This document shows, piece by piece, positions 1-9,293 of a DNA stretch of 64,000 bases. A program made the position numbers and the translations under genes. The first letter of the stretch is position 1. Each line of letters starts with the position of its first letter. Location: positions 124,001-188,000 of the forward strand of contig NZ_JAHXRL010000004.1 of NCBI RefSeq assembly GCF_019392245.1. The letters run 5' to 3'. Origin of the DNA: Sulfitobacter sp. CW3. Its GTDB lineage: Bacteria; Pseudomonadota; Alphaproteobacteria; Rhodobacterales; Rhodobacteraceae. The notes below the pieces were generated by a model. It did no database searches and was not told where the DNA came from. It saw only the letters and a program-made list of their open reading frames with translations.

Positions 1-2
1 AA

Positions 3-482
3 ATCGCCAGCCTGACCCTTGCCGCCAGCGCACCCATCCGTTTGACCCGCAACTTGGCCCTGTTCAACGCGTTGCTTGCGATCCGGCAAAGCAATGCCGC
101 CCCTGACACCTGGCTGCGCGCGTTCTTTCCGTGGCTTTTTGCCCCTGCCGTTTACGATATTCCCGGGGCTGTTGATGATGCCGCATCCGCATCGCTGGCC
201 TATGCCCACGCGCAAACGGTTCAGGGCATGGCGCATCAGTTGCAGGCGTTGGATAGCTATCAGCCCGCACATCTGCCACCCGAATGGCCCGTCCCTGCCC
301 AGGCGTTGCTGGCAGCGGATGACATGCTAATCCCGCTGCCCTTGGCGCAATCGGCACTGTCTGGATTACCGGTTCATATCGTCCCTAACGCGGGGCATTC
401 GATACATTGGGACGCCGCTAACACCGTGGCGGATCACGTCAAAACCATCGCACAAACCCATCCGATAAGGGGCGCGTTATGA
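3..482 (+). CDS. Alpha/beta-fold hydrolase, C-terminal part (5' end outside window)
   Basis: The frame is open from the left edge of the window, so this is the C-terminal ~159 residues of a longer protein. It reads as the cap and last third of an alpha/beta hydrolase. Near the end, a stretch containing LLAADDMLIP supplies the likely catalytic Asp, and NAGHSIHW supplies the catalytic His in the usual GH context. The nucleophile elbow (GxSxG) would lie upstream and cannot be seen. The stop codon overlaps the start of the TPR gene as ATGA, so the two are translationally coupled. The substrate cannot be inferred; a small-ester or lactone hydrolase is typical of this fold. Confidence 0.75.
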   Translation: MASLTLAASAPIRLTRNLALFNALLAIRQSNAAPDTWLRAFFPWLFAPAVYDIPGAVDDAASASLAYAHAQTVQGMAHQLQALDSYQPAHLPPEWPVPAQALLAADDMLIPLPLAQSALSGLPVHIVPNAGHSIHWDAANTVADHVKTIAQTHPIRGAL

Positions 483-1855
483 CCACCGATCTTTATGGCC
501 TGCCAATTACCACGCAAAACCCGCAGACGGTTCAAGGGATCAACGATTTCATCCACGGTTTTATCGCCTATGAAACCAAGGCCCCCAATATCATCCCGAC
601 CGCCGATGCGGCCCCTGACTGCGCGCTGGCCAATGCTTATGCCGCAATGCTGTGGATGTTTCTTGAGGCCCCCGTCGCCCCCCAAAAGGCCGCGCCCTAT
701 ATGGCACGCGCACGCGCTGCGAGACCGGGCACCCCGCGCGAGGCGCAGGTGATCGACACCATCGGCCATTGGGTTGATGGCGATATCCCCGCGATGCTGG
801 CGGGATGTGATGCCATCACAACCGACCATCCCCGCGATGTCGTCATGCTAAAGCTGGCGCAGTATCATCTGTTCAACACAGGCGATGCCGCTGGCATGTT
901 GCGCTTTGCCCTCAAGGCGCTGCCAGATGCCGCGGATATTCCCTATGTGCACGGCATGATCGCGTTCGGATATGAGCAATGTCACCTGCTGGAGGACGCC
1001 GAAACCGCCGCGCGGCAGGCGATGTTCTTGCGGGGCGATGAGCCTTGGGCGCATCATGCCTTGGCCCACGTCATGCTGACCCAAGGGCGCGTCGCTGAAG
1101 GGGCCGCGTTTCTGGAAAGCGTTGCAGGCACCTGGCAAAATCTGAATTCCTTTATGCGCAGCCATAACTGGTGGCATTTGGCGTTGTTTTACTTGTCGCA
1201 GGGGCGTCACGACGATGTGTGCCGCGCCTATGACACGCATATTTGGGGCCTCGAAAAGGATTATTCGCAGGATCAGGTTGGTGCAGTGTCGATGCTGGCC
1301 CGAATGGAATTTGCAGGCGTCAGCGTCGGCGATCGTTGGGCCGATGTGGCAGATCACATCGCGATGCGCGGTCAGGACACGGTCAGCGCCTTTCTAACGC
1401 TGCAATACCTATACGCGCTTGGCCGCACGGCCCGCCCCGAAGTGCAATCCTTGATGGCCGCAATCGAAGCGCGGGCGGCGGATACCGCCCCCTATGACCA
1501 CGTTGCATGGGCCGAGGTCGCCCTGCCAGCGGCACGGGGGATCATCGCCCACAGCAAGGGGGATTGGCCCACCGCAATCACGCAATTGGGTCAGGCATTG
1601 CCCCGCATGGCCGAATGTGGCGGCAGCCATGCGCAGCGTGATCTGTTTGAGCAGATCCATCTAGATGCCTTGGTTCAGGATGGCCGCGCATCCGCCGCGC
1701 AACAAGTGCTTGAAATGCGCCGCACCTATGATCCTGACGGCGTTCCGTTAAATCTGCTGCTGGGGGATATTTACGAGAAATCCGGCCTGCCCGAACAGGC
1801 GGCCAAGGCCCGCGCGCGTGCTGAAAACACACGTTCCACAGTGGCGTCGCGGTAA
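479..1855 (+). CDS. Tetratricopeptide repeat protein, TTC38-like
   Basis: A 458-residue soluble protein with no signal peptide or membrane segment. It is made of helical repeats rich in Ala, Leu and Tyr, with TPR-like spacing through most of its length. A central His/Trp-rich segment (SHNWWHLALFYLSQGRHDD, about residues 225-243) resembles the signature region of the TTC38 family, a poorly characterised TPR family found in bacteria and animals. The start ATG overlaps the stop of the alpha/beta hydrolase (ATGA), so the two proteins probably share a pathway or complex. No enzymatic motif is visible. Family assignment is moderately secure; function is unknown. Confidence 0.7.
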   Translation: MTTDLYGLPITTQNPQTVQGINDFIHGFIAYETKAPNIIPTADAAPDCALANAYAAMLWMFLEAPVAPQKAAPYMARARAARPGTPREAQVIDTIGHWVDGDIPAMLAGCDAITTDHPRDVVMLKLAQYHLFNTGDAAGMLRFALKALPDAADIPYVHGMIAFGYEQCHLLEDAETAARQAMFLRGDEPWAHHALAHVMLTQGRVAEGAAFLESVAGTWQNLNSFMRSHNWWHLALFYLSQGRHDDVCRAYDTHIWGLEKDYSQDQVGAVSMLARMEFAGVSVGDRWADVADHIAMRGQDTVSAFLTLQYLYALGRTARPEVQSLMAAIEARAADTAPYDHVAWAEVALPAARGIIAHSKGDWPTAITQLGQALPRMAECGGSHAQRDLFEQIHLDALVQDGRASAAQQVLEMRRTYDPDGVPLNLLLGDIYEKSGLPEQAAKARARAENTRSTVASR

Positions 1856-1873
1856 GCTATAGCGCACTAAAAT

Positions 1874-1901
1874 GCCCGCCCAAGTTTTCCAACGGGCGGG
1901 C
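1874..1901. terminator. Bidirectional intrinsic terminator
   Basis: A perfect 8-bp inverted repeat (GCCCGCCC / GGGCGGGC) with a 12-nt loop, followed by TTTAT on the plus strand and by ATTTT when read on the minus strand. It lies between the convergent TPR and cytochrome c genes and can serve both. Confidence 0.8.
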
Positions 1902-1923
1902 TTTATCGACGTGTTAGGGTCGA

Positions 1924-2391
1924 TTATTCGCTTTTGGGTGCTTCTTCTTCACCCATGTCCTCGGTCGCTGCGGGGGACACGCTTGCCAGATAGGCCGCGA
2001 CGTCTTCGCCACCCTTACGCAGCTTGAACGACATCTTGGACCGCGCTTTGCTATCGTCCAGCGTTTCACGCAAAAATTCAGTGGGGTTGGTCATATAGGC
2101 GGCCAAGGAGGCCTCGTCCCAGATCAGGCCGGCATCGCCTGCTTCGACCAGTGATTTACCGTATTTATAGCCATCAACCGATCCCGCCTGACGCCCAACG
2201 ATGTTGAAAAGGTTCGGGCCGGTTTTGCCGCCTTTTTGGATAACTTCGCCTGCATCATCCACAATTGCGTGGCACGCCTTGCACTTGCCAAAGTTCTTTT
2301 CGCCAGCGGCGACATCGCCTGCGCTGTGGCTGTCTGCAAAAACGGGTGCGGCAAAGACAGTTGCCACCAGTGCTGTATAGATCAATTTCAT
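1924..2391 (-). CDS. Periplasmic class I cytochrome c (c2/c550-like)
   Basis: A 155-residue protein with a Sec signal peptide (MKLIYTALVATVFAAPVFAD) and one haem-c site, CKACH, at residues 37-41. GPNLFNIVGRQAG (about 58-70) and a distal Met ligand in SKMSF (Met120) are typical of mitochondrial-type cytochrome c and bacterial cytochrome c2. It should be a soluble electron carrier between the bc1 complex and terminal oxidases, or a photosynthetic reaction centre if the strain has one. An acidic C-terminal tail (EDMGEEEAPKSE) is unusual. It is a single gene with its own GGGAGA ribosome-binding site and a terminator at its 3' end. Whether it is the main c2 or a paralogue cannot be told from this window. 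Confidence 0.85.
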   Translation of the reverse strand: MKLIYTALVATVFAAPVFADSHSAGDVAAGEKNFGKCKACHAIVDDAGEVIQKGGKTGPNLFNIVGRQAGSVDGYKYGKSLVEAGDAGLIWDEASLAAYMTNPTEFLRETLDDSKARSKMSFKLRKGGEDVAAYLASVSPAATEDMGEEEAPKSE

Positions 2392-2467
2392 CAGTAATCT
2401 CCCTAGAAACCTAGGCGTTTTAGATAGCGTGGAATTGCACTAGTCAACATCAGCCGTTCGGCAGATT

Positions 2468-3115
2468 TCAGCCTGCGTCGGGCTGGAATTCGGGCGATGC
2501 ATCGTTCAGCGCAGGGATCGCCAAACAGTTTTCATGGATGCGCCGGATCGTTGGATAGGGGGTCATATCCACATTAAACCGGGCGTTGTTCAAGACCTGA
2601 GCATACAGACATAAATCTGCCAATCCGACCTTGTTTTTATGGCAAAAATCACCTGTTTCAGGGTCAGAAGACAGGCGTGTTTCCAACGCATCCATGCCAG
2701 CGCTGGCCCATTTCCGAAACCACGCGGCCTTCCCCTCTGCATCGGCACCAAACTCGGCCTCGAGATGTTTTAGGATGCGCAGGTTGTTCACGGGATGGAT
2801 ATCTAATGCGACAATATGCGCAAGGCTGCGCACCCGTGCACGGCCCCACGGATCGGCTGGTAACAGCGGTGGTTCGGGGTGCACCTCGTCCAGCCATTCG
2901 ATAATCGCAAGCGATTGCGGCAATGCGCCCTGCGGCGTCACCAAGGTTGGCACCAACCCCGAAGGGTTGAGCGCCAGATGCTCGGCGCTGGCCTGTTCCC
3001 CCTTGAGCAACGACAGGGGGATATAATCAAATGCCAACCCTTTGAGGTTCAGCGCGGCGCGCACCCGAACCGAGGTCGAGCTGCGAAAATAATTGTGCAG
3101 CGCCAGATCGGTCAT
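2468..3115 (-). CDS. maiA: Maleylacetoacetate / maleylpyruvate isomerase (zeta-class GST)
   Basis: A 215-residue protein with an N-terminal thioredoxin-like GST domain containing the zeta-class active-site motif SSTSVRVR (residues 12-19) and an all-helical C-terminal domain. The family performs glutathione-dependent cis-trans isomerisation of maleylacetoacetate (tyrosine/homogentisate pathway) or maleylpyruvate (gentisate pathway). Its start overlaps the stop of the upstream FAH-family gene by 4 nt (ATGA). Isomerase and hydrolase therefore form a two-gene operon for consecutive ring-fission steps. No homogentisate or gentisate dioxygenase is nearby, so the exact substrate is open. Confidence 0.8.
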   Translation of the reverse strand: MTDLALHNYFRSSTSVRVRAALNLKGLAFDYIPLSLLKGEQASAEHLALNPSGLVPTLVTPQGALPQSLAIIEWLDEVHPEPPLLPADPWGRARVRSLAHIVALDIHPVNNLRILKHLEAEFGADAEGKAAWFRKWASAGMDALETRLSSDPETGDFCHKNKVGLADLCLYAQVLNNARFNVDMTPYPTIRRIHENCLAIPALNDASPEFQPDAG

Positions 3116-3816
3116 GCGCGCGGGCCGATGGTGACCTCAAGCGTTCCGATGCCGTCAACGCCCCCCGTGACCACATCGCCCCCGACGATTGCGCCAACCC
3201 CGGCCGGTGTGCCCGTCATGATGATATCGCCCGGTGCCAATGTCATCGAACGCGACAAGATCGACACATGTTCGCGTACTGACCAGATCAGATCGGCCAG
3301 ATCGGCGTCTTGTTTCGTCTCGCCATTTACGGCCAGCCAGATGCGCCCGGTTTCCACCGAAGGCACATCAGCAATCGGCACAATCGGCGCGATAGGGGCA
3401 GAGTGATCAAAGGCTTTGCCCCAATCCCACGGACGGCCCATCGTCTTGGCCTCGTTTTGTAAATCGCGGCGGGTCAGGTCGATCCCGACCGACGCCCCCC
3501 AGACATGATCCATCACATCGTCTTCGGCGATATCACGGCCACCTTTGCCAATCGCGATGATCAATTCGATCTCGTAATGCAGGTTTTCGGTCAGCGGCGG
3601 ATAAGGAACAGTGCAAGGCGTATCAACAGCCGCGTCTGCCGGTTTGGTAAAGAAAAACGGGGCCTCGCGGCTTGGGTCTTTGCCCATTTCAATCGCGTGA
3701 GCCTCGTAATTGCGCCCGACGCAAAAGATGCGCCGTATCGGAAACCGCGCGTCTGATCCCTCGATGGCTAGGCTTGCCTGTTTTGGGGGCGCGAATGCGT
3801 AGATATCGGATGTCAT
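3112..3816 (-). CDS. Fumarylacetoacetate hydrolase family protein (fumarylpyruvate hydrolase-like)
   Basis: A 234-residue single-domain FAH-fold protein of the short FAHD1/NagK type. CVGRNYEAHAIEMG (about residues 32-45), the metal-binding Glu pair in HYEIELIIAIG, and the C-terminal GDIIMTGTPAGVG segment are all present. Short members cleave fumarylpyruvate, acylpyruvates or oxaloacetate, whereas eukaryote-type FAH is about 420 residues. Size therefore favours fumarylpyruvate hydrolase over true fumarylacetoacetase. It is the first gene of a coupled pair with the zeta-GST isomerase, which would supply its substrate. Start is at ATG 3816 with GGATCC-like purine sequence upstream. Confidence 0.8.
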   Translation of the reverse strand: MTSDIYAFAPPKQASLAIEGSDARFPIRRIFCVGRNYEAHAIEMGKDPSREAPFFFTKPADAAVDTPCTVPYPPLTENLHYEIELIIAIGKGGRDIAEDDVMDHVWGASVGIDLTRRDLQNEAKTMGRPWDWGKAFDHSAPIAPIVPIADVPSVETGRIWLAVNGETKQDADLADLIWSVREHVSILSRSMTLAPGDIIMTGTPAGVGAIVGGDVVTGGVDGIGTLEVTIGPRA

Positions 3817-3886
3817 GGGCGGATCCTTTATAACCTTTTAGGCCAAGGGATAGCGCCCAATTCTGCTGGCGTCATCTGATTAAGGA

Positions 3887-6160
3887 TCAAACCTGCACTT
3901 TAATGCGCCGCAGCCGCAATGCGTTGGTCAGCACGAAAACCGACGAAAACGCCATCGCCGACGCGGCAAGGATCGGCGATAACAAGATGCCGAACGGCGG
4001 ATACAGCGCGCCAGCCGCAACAGGGATCAGCGCCACGTTATACCCAAAGGCCCAGAACAGGTTCTGACGGATATTGCGCAGGGTTTCCTGAGATACCGCA
4101 ATGGCGCTGTTCACGCCCGTCAAACTGCCCGACATCAGCACCACATCAGCCGATTCGATGGCGACATCGGTGCCTGTACCAATCGCGATCCCAACATCAG
4201 CATGGGCCAAGGCAGGCGCGTCATTGATCCCGTCCCCGACAAAGGCGATGTGACCATCCTGCCCGCGCAACCGGTCTAACGCCGCGATTTTACCATCGGG
4301 CAAAACCCCTGCGACCACGTGATCTATGCCCAACGACGCCGCAACGCTTTGCGCTGTTTTGGGGTCATCGCCGGTGATCATCGCAACCTTGATTCCGCGA
4401 CGGTGCAGCGCCTCTATCGCGGCTTTGCTATCGGGTTTGATCGGGTCAGATATCGCGATTAAACCGGCAATCTTCCCTGTAATAGAGACATAAAATACCG
4501 TTTCGCCCTGTCCCGTACGGGCATCAAATTCAGCCACGAAAGGTGATGTATCCACCTGCAATCCGTCCATCAGCCGGGCGTTACCGATGTGTATGTCCTG
4601 CCCGTTCACCGATGCGGTGACACCTTGACCATTGATTGCCTGAAAACCGGTTGCCTCGGGCAGGGTCATGTTCTTGGCGGCGGCGGTAATCGCGCTTGCA
4701 ATAGGGTGTTCTGATTGCATTTCCACGGCTGCAACCTGCGCCAACAGGCTGTCGCGCGACCGACCCGGTGCGGGGATCAATGCCGTCAGCGCAGGGCGTC
4801 CTTGGGTCAGCGTGCCGGTTTTATCAAAGGCTACGATATCGACACTGCCAAGCCCCTGCAAAGCATCGCCTTTGCGAAATAACACGCCCAATTCAGCCGC
4901 GCGGCCTGTGCCGACCATGATGGATGTCGGCGTCGCCAGCCCCATGGCACAGGGGCAGGCGATGATCAGCACGGAAACACCCGCGACCAAGGCATGCGAC
5001 AGAACAGGCGATGGCCCAAATATTGCCCACACCGCCACGGTCAGCAGCGCCACGACCAGAACAGCCGGCACAAACCAAAGCGTCACGCGGTCCACCAACC
5101 CTTGGATCGGCAGTCGCGCGCCTTGGGCCTGCTGCACCATCCGGATGATCTGCGCCAGGGTCGTATCATCCCCCACCGACGTCACCCGACAGGTCAGACT
5201 GCCAGTACCGTTCACCGTACCGCCCGTGACGGGGTCACCCGCCGTCTTGCGCAGCGGCATGGGTTCGCCGGTGATCATGCTTTCGTCGATACCAGAATCA
5301 CCGCTGATGATCATGGCATCGGTTGGCAGCCTTTCGCCCGGACGGATCAGGATTTCATCGCCAACGGCAAGATCCGCGATATCAACATCGACCCAATCCG
5401 CCCCGCGTTTGACCCGCGCTGTGTTCGGTTGCAGCCCCATCAGTTTCTGGATCGCCAGCCCCGTGCGCCCCTTTGCGCGCGCCTCAAGCCAGCGGCCCAG
5501 CAGGATCAGCGCAATGATTGCGGCTGCGGCCTCGAAATACACCTCGCGGGCGGCGGCGGGCAAAAGCTGGGGCACGAACAACGCGACCGTTGAATAGGTA
5601 AACGCGGCCCCAGTCCCCAAGGCGACAAGGCTGTTCATATCAGGCGCACCGCGCAACATCGCAGGGATGCCGACCGTGTAAAACCGGCGGCCCGGCCCAA
5701 GGATCAGGAGGGTGGTCAGCACAAACTGGATCATCCAGCTGCCTTGCTGCCCGATTGTCCCCGCAACCAACATATGAACCGCGTGGGACATATGGGTACC
5801 CATGGCCAGCACCACGACCGGCAAGGCCAAAGCAGCGGCAAAATAGAACGCCCGCCCGACTTCGGCGGCCTCTTCGCGTTTGTGGATGGCATGGTCTTGC
5901 GTGGTGGCCTTGGTTGCGGCCGTCGCGGGATAGCCCGCATCACCCGAAGCTTTGGTCAGGGTTTCGGTCGTCACGGCCCCCTGCTGATGGGTGACCGTTG
6001 CGGTGTCATCCGCCAGATTAACGCTGACCTCGGTCACGCCGGGCACCGCGCGCAGCGCCTTGTCGACGCGGGCAGCACAGCCGCCACATGTCATACCATT
6101 GACCGAAAGGGTTTGTATTTGATCCGACGCCACGACCTGCATCCTAACTTTGGGGTTCAC
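3887..6160 (-). CDS. copA: Copper-exporting P1B-type ATPase
   Basis: A 757-residue heavy-metal P-type ATPase. One N-terminal HMA domain carries GMTCGGCAARV (about residues 22-32). The actuator has TGEPMPL, the transmembrane metal site is CPCAMGLATP, the phosphorylation loop is DKTGTLTQG, and the nucleotide hinge is GDGINDAPALAHADVG. Near the C-terminus, YN...P and MAFSSVFVLTNALRLR match the Cu(I)-specific residues of the CopA group. It should export Cu(I) from the cytoplasm, either for detoxification or for cuproprotein assembly. The upstream hemY operon is separated by a terminator, so copA has its own promoter. CPCAMG instead of the common CPCALG is a conservative change. Confidence 0.93.
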   Translation of the reverse strand: MNPKVRMQVVASDQIQTLSVNGMTCGGCAARVDKALRAVPGVTEVSVNLADDTATVTHQQGAVTTETLTKASGDAGYPATAATKATTQDHAIHKREEAAEVGRAFYFAAALALPVVVLAMGTHMSHAVHMLVAGTIGQQGSWMIQFVLTTLLILGPGRRFYTVGIPAMLRGAPDMNSLVALGTGAAFTYSTVALFVPQLLPAAAREVYFEAAAAIIALILLGRWLEARAKGRTGLAIQKLMGLQPNTARVKRGADWVDVDIADLAVGDEILIRPGERLPTDAMIISGDSGIDESMITGEPMPLRKTAGDPVTGGTVNGTGSLTCRVTSVGDDTTLAQIIRMVQQAQGARLPIQGLVDRVTLWFVPAVLVVALLTVAVWAIFGPSPVLSHALVAGVSVLIIACPCAMGLATPTSIMVGTGRAAELGVLFRKGDALQGLGSVDIVAFDKTGTLTQGRPALTALIPAPGRSRDSLLAQVAAVEMQSEHPIASAITAAAKNMTLPEATGFQAINGQGVTASVNGQDIHIGNARLMDGLQVDTSPFVAEFDARTGQGETVFYVSITGKIAGLIAISDPIKPDSKAAIEALHRRGIKVAMITGDDPKTAQSVAASLGIDHVVAGVLPDGKIAALDRLRGQDGHIAFVGDGINDAPALAHADVGIAIGTGTDVAIESADVVLMSGSLTGVNSAIAVSQETLRNIRQNLFWAFGYNVALIPVAAGALYPPFGILLSPILAASAMAFSSVFVLTNALRLRRIKVQV

Positions 6161-6240
6161 AGCAGATATAGACAGTCAGCAGCAAAGGTGAAGGGGCCGT
6201 CGCAGAACCAGTCGCAGAACCACCAGCCACGCGCATAGAA

Positions 6241-6277
6241 AAACCGGCACCCGTGATTACCACAGACGCCGGTTTTA
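6241..6277 (-). terminator. Terminator of the hemD-mic60-hemY operon
   Basis: A 9-bp inverted repeat (AAAACCGGC at 6241-6249, GCCGGTTTT at 6269-6277) just past the hemY stop. On the minus strand the stem ends in TTTT. Confidence 0.7.
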
Positions 6278-6297
6278 TATCGTGCGAACCTTAGCTG

Positions 6298-7806
6298 TTA
6301 CTTTTCAACAGTGGTTTCTGGGTCTTTCAAGTCGTCGCTTGTTACATCTGTATCGTCGATCAATTCGGCGTCTTCGATGTCAGATCGGGTCGCAACCGGA
6401 GGTTTGGCATCTGCGCCCGATTTATCCTCGAGGCCGCCCACAATCAGCGGCAACATTTGCAGCCCGCCGGGCATCGCCATTTCGGACATGGGCGGCGTTT
6501 TCCACGCCAAGGTATCAAAGCTGTGGCAGTTTTCGCAGGTCGGGGCCCATGCCGCGTGAATATGTTGGCAATTCTCGCAAATCCACTGCGGACCGCGCGA
6601 AACGGTCAACGCCCGGGCAAGCCAGCCTTTGACGACCGTGTCAGACGCGCCTTCGCCCCGTTCAATCGCGGCCATCAGGGTGACGGACCGCGCTGTTGGA
6701 TCGGTCTCGACCAGATTGCCCAAGGACCGCCGCGCTTGTGGGAAATCCTCGTTGGCGATGTTCAGTTCGGCCAACAGCATCTTTGTCTCGGGGTGATCCG
6801 GCTGCACTTTGGTAAGCGCCGCGAACCGTTTCAGCCGCTCGCTGGGGGTTTCGTCTGGTGCGATTGCGGCAAAGGCGGCGGCCAGATCGGGGTGCGGTTG
6901 AACACCCCATGCTTTCTTCAGCAGCCGCGCGGCGTATTTTGGTTTGCCTTCATCAATAAACCCATGCGCGGCCATCACGGCGGCGGGGATCAGATCGGGC
7001 GACAGGCGGTTCGCCTCGATCGCGGCTTCGCGCGCTTCGATGCTGTTGCCGACGGCAAACACGTCTTTTGCTTCGGACAGGGCCAAAACGGCATCGCGAC
7101 GCTTGTGCACATCACGGGGCAGCTGGCCATTTTTCAGTTTGGTGTTCAGGGTCTCGCGGGCACCCTTCCAATCTTCTTTTTCGGCCTGAAGCTTTAACAA
7201 AACGTCGCCGGTTTCTTCGTGCTTGGGCTTTAGCGCAAAGGCTTTCTGCGCCAGTTTAAGCGCCGTGTCGGTATCCCCATCTGCCAGCTTTTGCTTCATG
7301 ATGCCGCGCACGCCGACAAAACGAGTCGCGTCATTTTCCACCATTTTGCGATAGGATGCTTCGGCCAAACGACGGTTGCCAGCCATCTCGGCGGCCTGCG
7401 CAATCAGCAGATTGGTCAGCTCGGGCTTTTCCAGATATTTTTCGGCCTTGGCTGCCTTGGTCAGCGCAACGTTACCTTCACCGCTGGCCAATGCCATCAG
7501 CCCTTGGGATAGCGCCTCGTAGCCTTTTCTTTCACGGTTGCGGTCAAAATAGCGCGACAGCGCCGTTTCATCCCCATTCAGGAAATGCCAGGTCGCAATC
7601 AAAAGCGCGATAACCTTGAGCAGCAGCCAAACCGCAACCACCAACAAAATAACGGCGATGACAGATTGTAGCGGACCAAAGCTGTATTCGGTTCCCATGA
7701 CCGTAACCTGCAACCCGCCCGAACTTTCGAGCAAGAAGCCAGCACCCCATGTCAGCGCAGCAATCGCCACAACGAACAAAACGATCTTAATCAGTGACCA
7801 AAGCAT
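6298..7806 (-). CDS. hemY: HemY family TPR membrane protein with C-terminal zinc ribbon
   Basis: A 502-residue protein with two N-terminal transmembrane helices (about residues 5-28 and 43-72), the HemY_N domain, then TPR-like helices to about residue 395. The C-terminal module has paired cysteines C410-x2-C413 and C424-x2-C427 separated by HIHAAWAPT. This rubredoxin-like knuckle is reminiscent of LapB/YciM. HemY proteins are inner-membrane proteins linked by genome context to haem synthesis, but their biochemical role is unproven; this is not the protoporphyrinogen oxidase also called HemY in Bacillus. It is the last gene of the hemD-mic60-hemY operon, with a 10-nt gap to mic60. Confidence 0.88.
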   Translation of the reverse strand: MLWSLIKIVLFVVAIAALTWGAGFLLESSGGLQVTVMGTEYSFGPLQSVIAVILLVVAVWLLLKVIALLIATWHFLNGDETALSRYFDRNRERKGYEALSQGLMALASGEGNVALTKAAKAEKYLEKPELTNLLIAQAAEMAGNRRLAEASYRKMVENDATRFVGVRGIMKQKLADGDTDTALKLAQKAFALKPKHEETGDVLLKLQAEKEDWKGARETLNTKLKNGQLPRDVHKRRDAVLALSEAKDVFAVGNSIEAREAAIEANRLSPDLIPAAVMAAHGFIDEGKPKYAARLLKKAWGVQPHPDLAAAFAAIAPDETPSERLKRFAALTKVQPDHPETKMLLAELNIANEDFPQARRSLGNLVETDPTARSVTLMAAIERGEGASDTVVKGWLARALTVSRGPQWICENCQHIHAAWAPTCENCHSFDTLAWKTPPMSEMAMPGGLQMLPLIVGGLEDKSGADAKPPVATRSDIEDAELIDDTDVTSDDLKDPETTVEK

Positions 7807-7816
7807 ATTAGTTTCC

Positions 7817-9220
7817 TTAGTTTGCCGTCAGGCGCTGCGACAGGGTATCTACGGCATCTTGTGCAGCTTGGCGTGTTTGCGCATCTGCCATCCAGTCCGC
7901 AAGGGGCGCTTTTGCGCCATCGGGTAAGGCGTCGACCTCGGCCAATGCCTCTGCCAGCTGACCTTGGTGCATCGCATATTCCGCACGTGACAGGATCGCA
8001 TCAGCGTCATCCCCTTCACGAGGGGTAACAGACCGCGCACCAAGCTGGTTTTGCAGGAAACGCCCCAGCCCGCCGCCGGCACCTGCAGGTGCATCAGCGC
8101 GTACTGCAGTCAATGCAGCGCGCGCCGCATCCGGGAACCGCGTTTGCAAACTGGTCATGGTCGCGACACCGGTTTCAGCAGCATCAGTCAATACAGGTGG
8201 TACATCTTGGATGCCATTGGCCTGCAATTCGGCGATCTCAGCGGTAAAGGGCTGGCCGCTGCTAAGTGCCGCAACGATCCGCGCGATGGCGGTTTGGGCC
8301 GCAGCGGATTGCGCGGCTTTTGCTGTGGCTTCCTCAACGCTTAGGGCATTATCCAGCATTTTCTGGATCTCTTCGCGTTGGGTTTCAACGGATGATTTCA
8401 GCGCCGACAGTTCCGCCTCAAAACCCGAGGTGTCAATCTGCGGAGCCTCACCCGCGATGGGTGCCGGGCGGTTTGCGATTTCTTCAACACGGGCGGTAAG
8501 GTCTGCAATCGCGGCGTCAATCGCCGAGGTGTCAGGCGCTGGTGCCGTTGCCGGGGTTGATTGTTCAAGCGAGGCAATACGCCCGTCTAACGCAGCAAGG
8601 TTTTGCGCGATGGCGGCTTGCGTGTCTGTTTCACCGCGCAGTCCCAAAAGGTTCAATTCCGCCGCAGCAAAACCGATCCCGCCGGCAACAATACCGCCCA
8701 GCAGCAACGGGAAAAACACATTGGCCCGTTTTTCCGGGTCACGTTTTTCTGGCACCGCGTTGGCCACAGGGGCGCTGGATGGGGTGGCAGGTGTAGCGGG
8801 TGTGGCAGTTTTCGCCTCGGTCGCCGTGTTTTCAACCTTTGTGCCGGTCGAAGTTGTTTCGGTCTTGGCCTGCGTTTCCGCGACCGTGGCTGGTTTTGGG
8901 CTGTCCGTTTTGGGCGCATCGGCTTTCGGCGCAGTTTTGGCCGTGCTCGATGTTTTTGCCCCGGTCCCTGTCTGCGCAGTCGAGGGTGAAGTCGAAGATG
9001 TTGCGGTTTTCGGCGCAGCCTTAGCGGCCACCGAAGACGTTGACGACGTGCTTGCTGGTGTCGCAGGTGTTTTGGCAGCGTCAGCCTTCACCGCAGGGTT
9101 GGCCTTTTTTGCCGTCGTTTTACGGGCGGGTTTTGGCTTGGCTGCGGCAGTGGATGCACGCGACGTTGGATTTTCCGCAGGTTTCTCCCCGCTCGAGCTA
9201 GGAGTATTCGCTTTCGCCAC
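7817..9220 (-). CDS. Mic60 / mitofilin family inner-membrane protein
   Basis: About 467 residues. A long Ala/Thr/Lys/Pro low-complexity cytoplasmic N-terminus (residues 1-165) is followed by one transmembrane helix (VFFPLLLGGIVAGGIGFAAA, about 171-190 of the longer form). The periplasmic part is predicted coiled coil with repeated LxxRV/IxxLE heptads, and it ends in a mitofilin-signature region. Alphaproteobacterial Mic60 shapes intracytoplasmic membranes and is typically encoded beside hem genes, exactly as here. I prefer the GTG at 9220 because AAAGG lies 8 nt upstream; the GTG at 9229 abuts that site. The low-complexity part gives a long antisense open frame that is not a gene. Confidence 0.85.
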   Translation of the reverse strand: MAKANTPSSSGEKPAENPTSRASTAAAKPKPARKTTAKKANPAVKADAAKTPATPASTSSTSSVAAKAAPKTATSSTSPSTAQTGTGAKTSSTAKTAPKADAPKTDSPKPATVAETQAKTETTSTGTKVENTATEAKTATPATPATPSSAPVANAVPEKRDPEKRANVFFPLLLGGIVAGGIGFAAAELNLLGLRGETDTQAAIAQNLAALDGRIASLEQSTPATAPAPDTSAIDAAIADLTARVEEIANRPAPIAGEAPQIDTSGFEAELSALKSSVETQREEIQKMLDNALSVEEATAKAAQSAAAQTAIARIVAALSSGQPFTAEIAELQANGIQDVPPVLTDAAETGVATMTSLQTRFPDAARAALTAVRADAPAGAGGGLGRFLQNQLGARSVTPREGDDADAILSRAEYAMHQGQLAEALAEVDALPDGAKAPLADWMADAQTRQAAQDAVDTLSQRLTAN

Positions 9221-9293
9221 GCTTCGCACCTTTCCGATTCTCGTTATAAGTAAGGCAGTGTTTTACAACCTTAGACAGCATTTGGGTTGGTCT

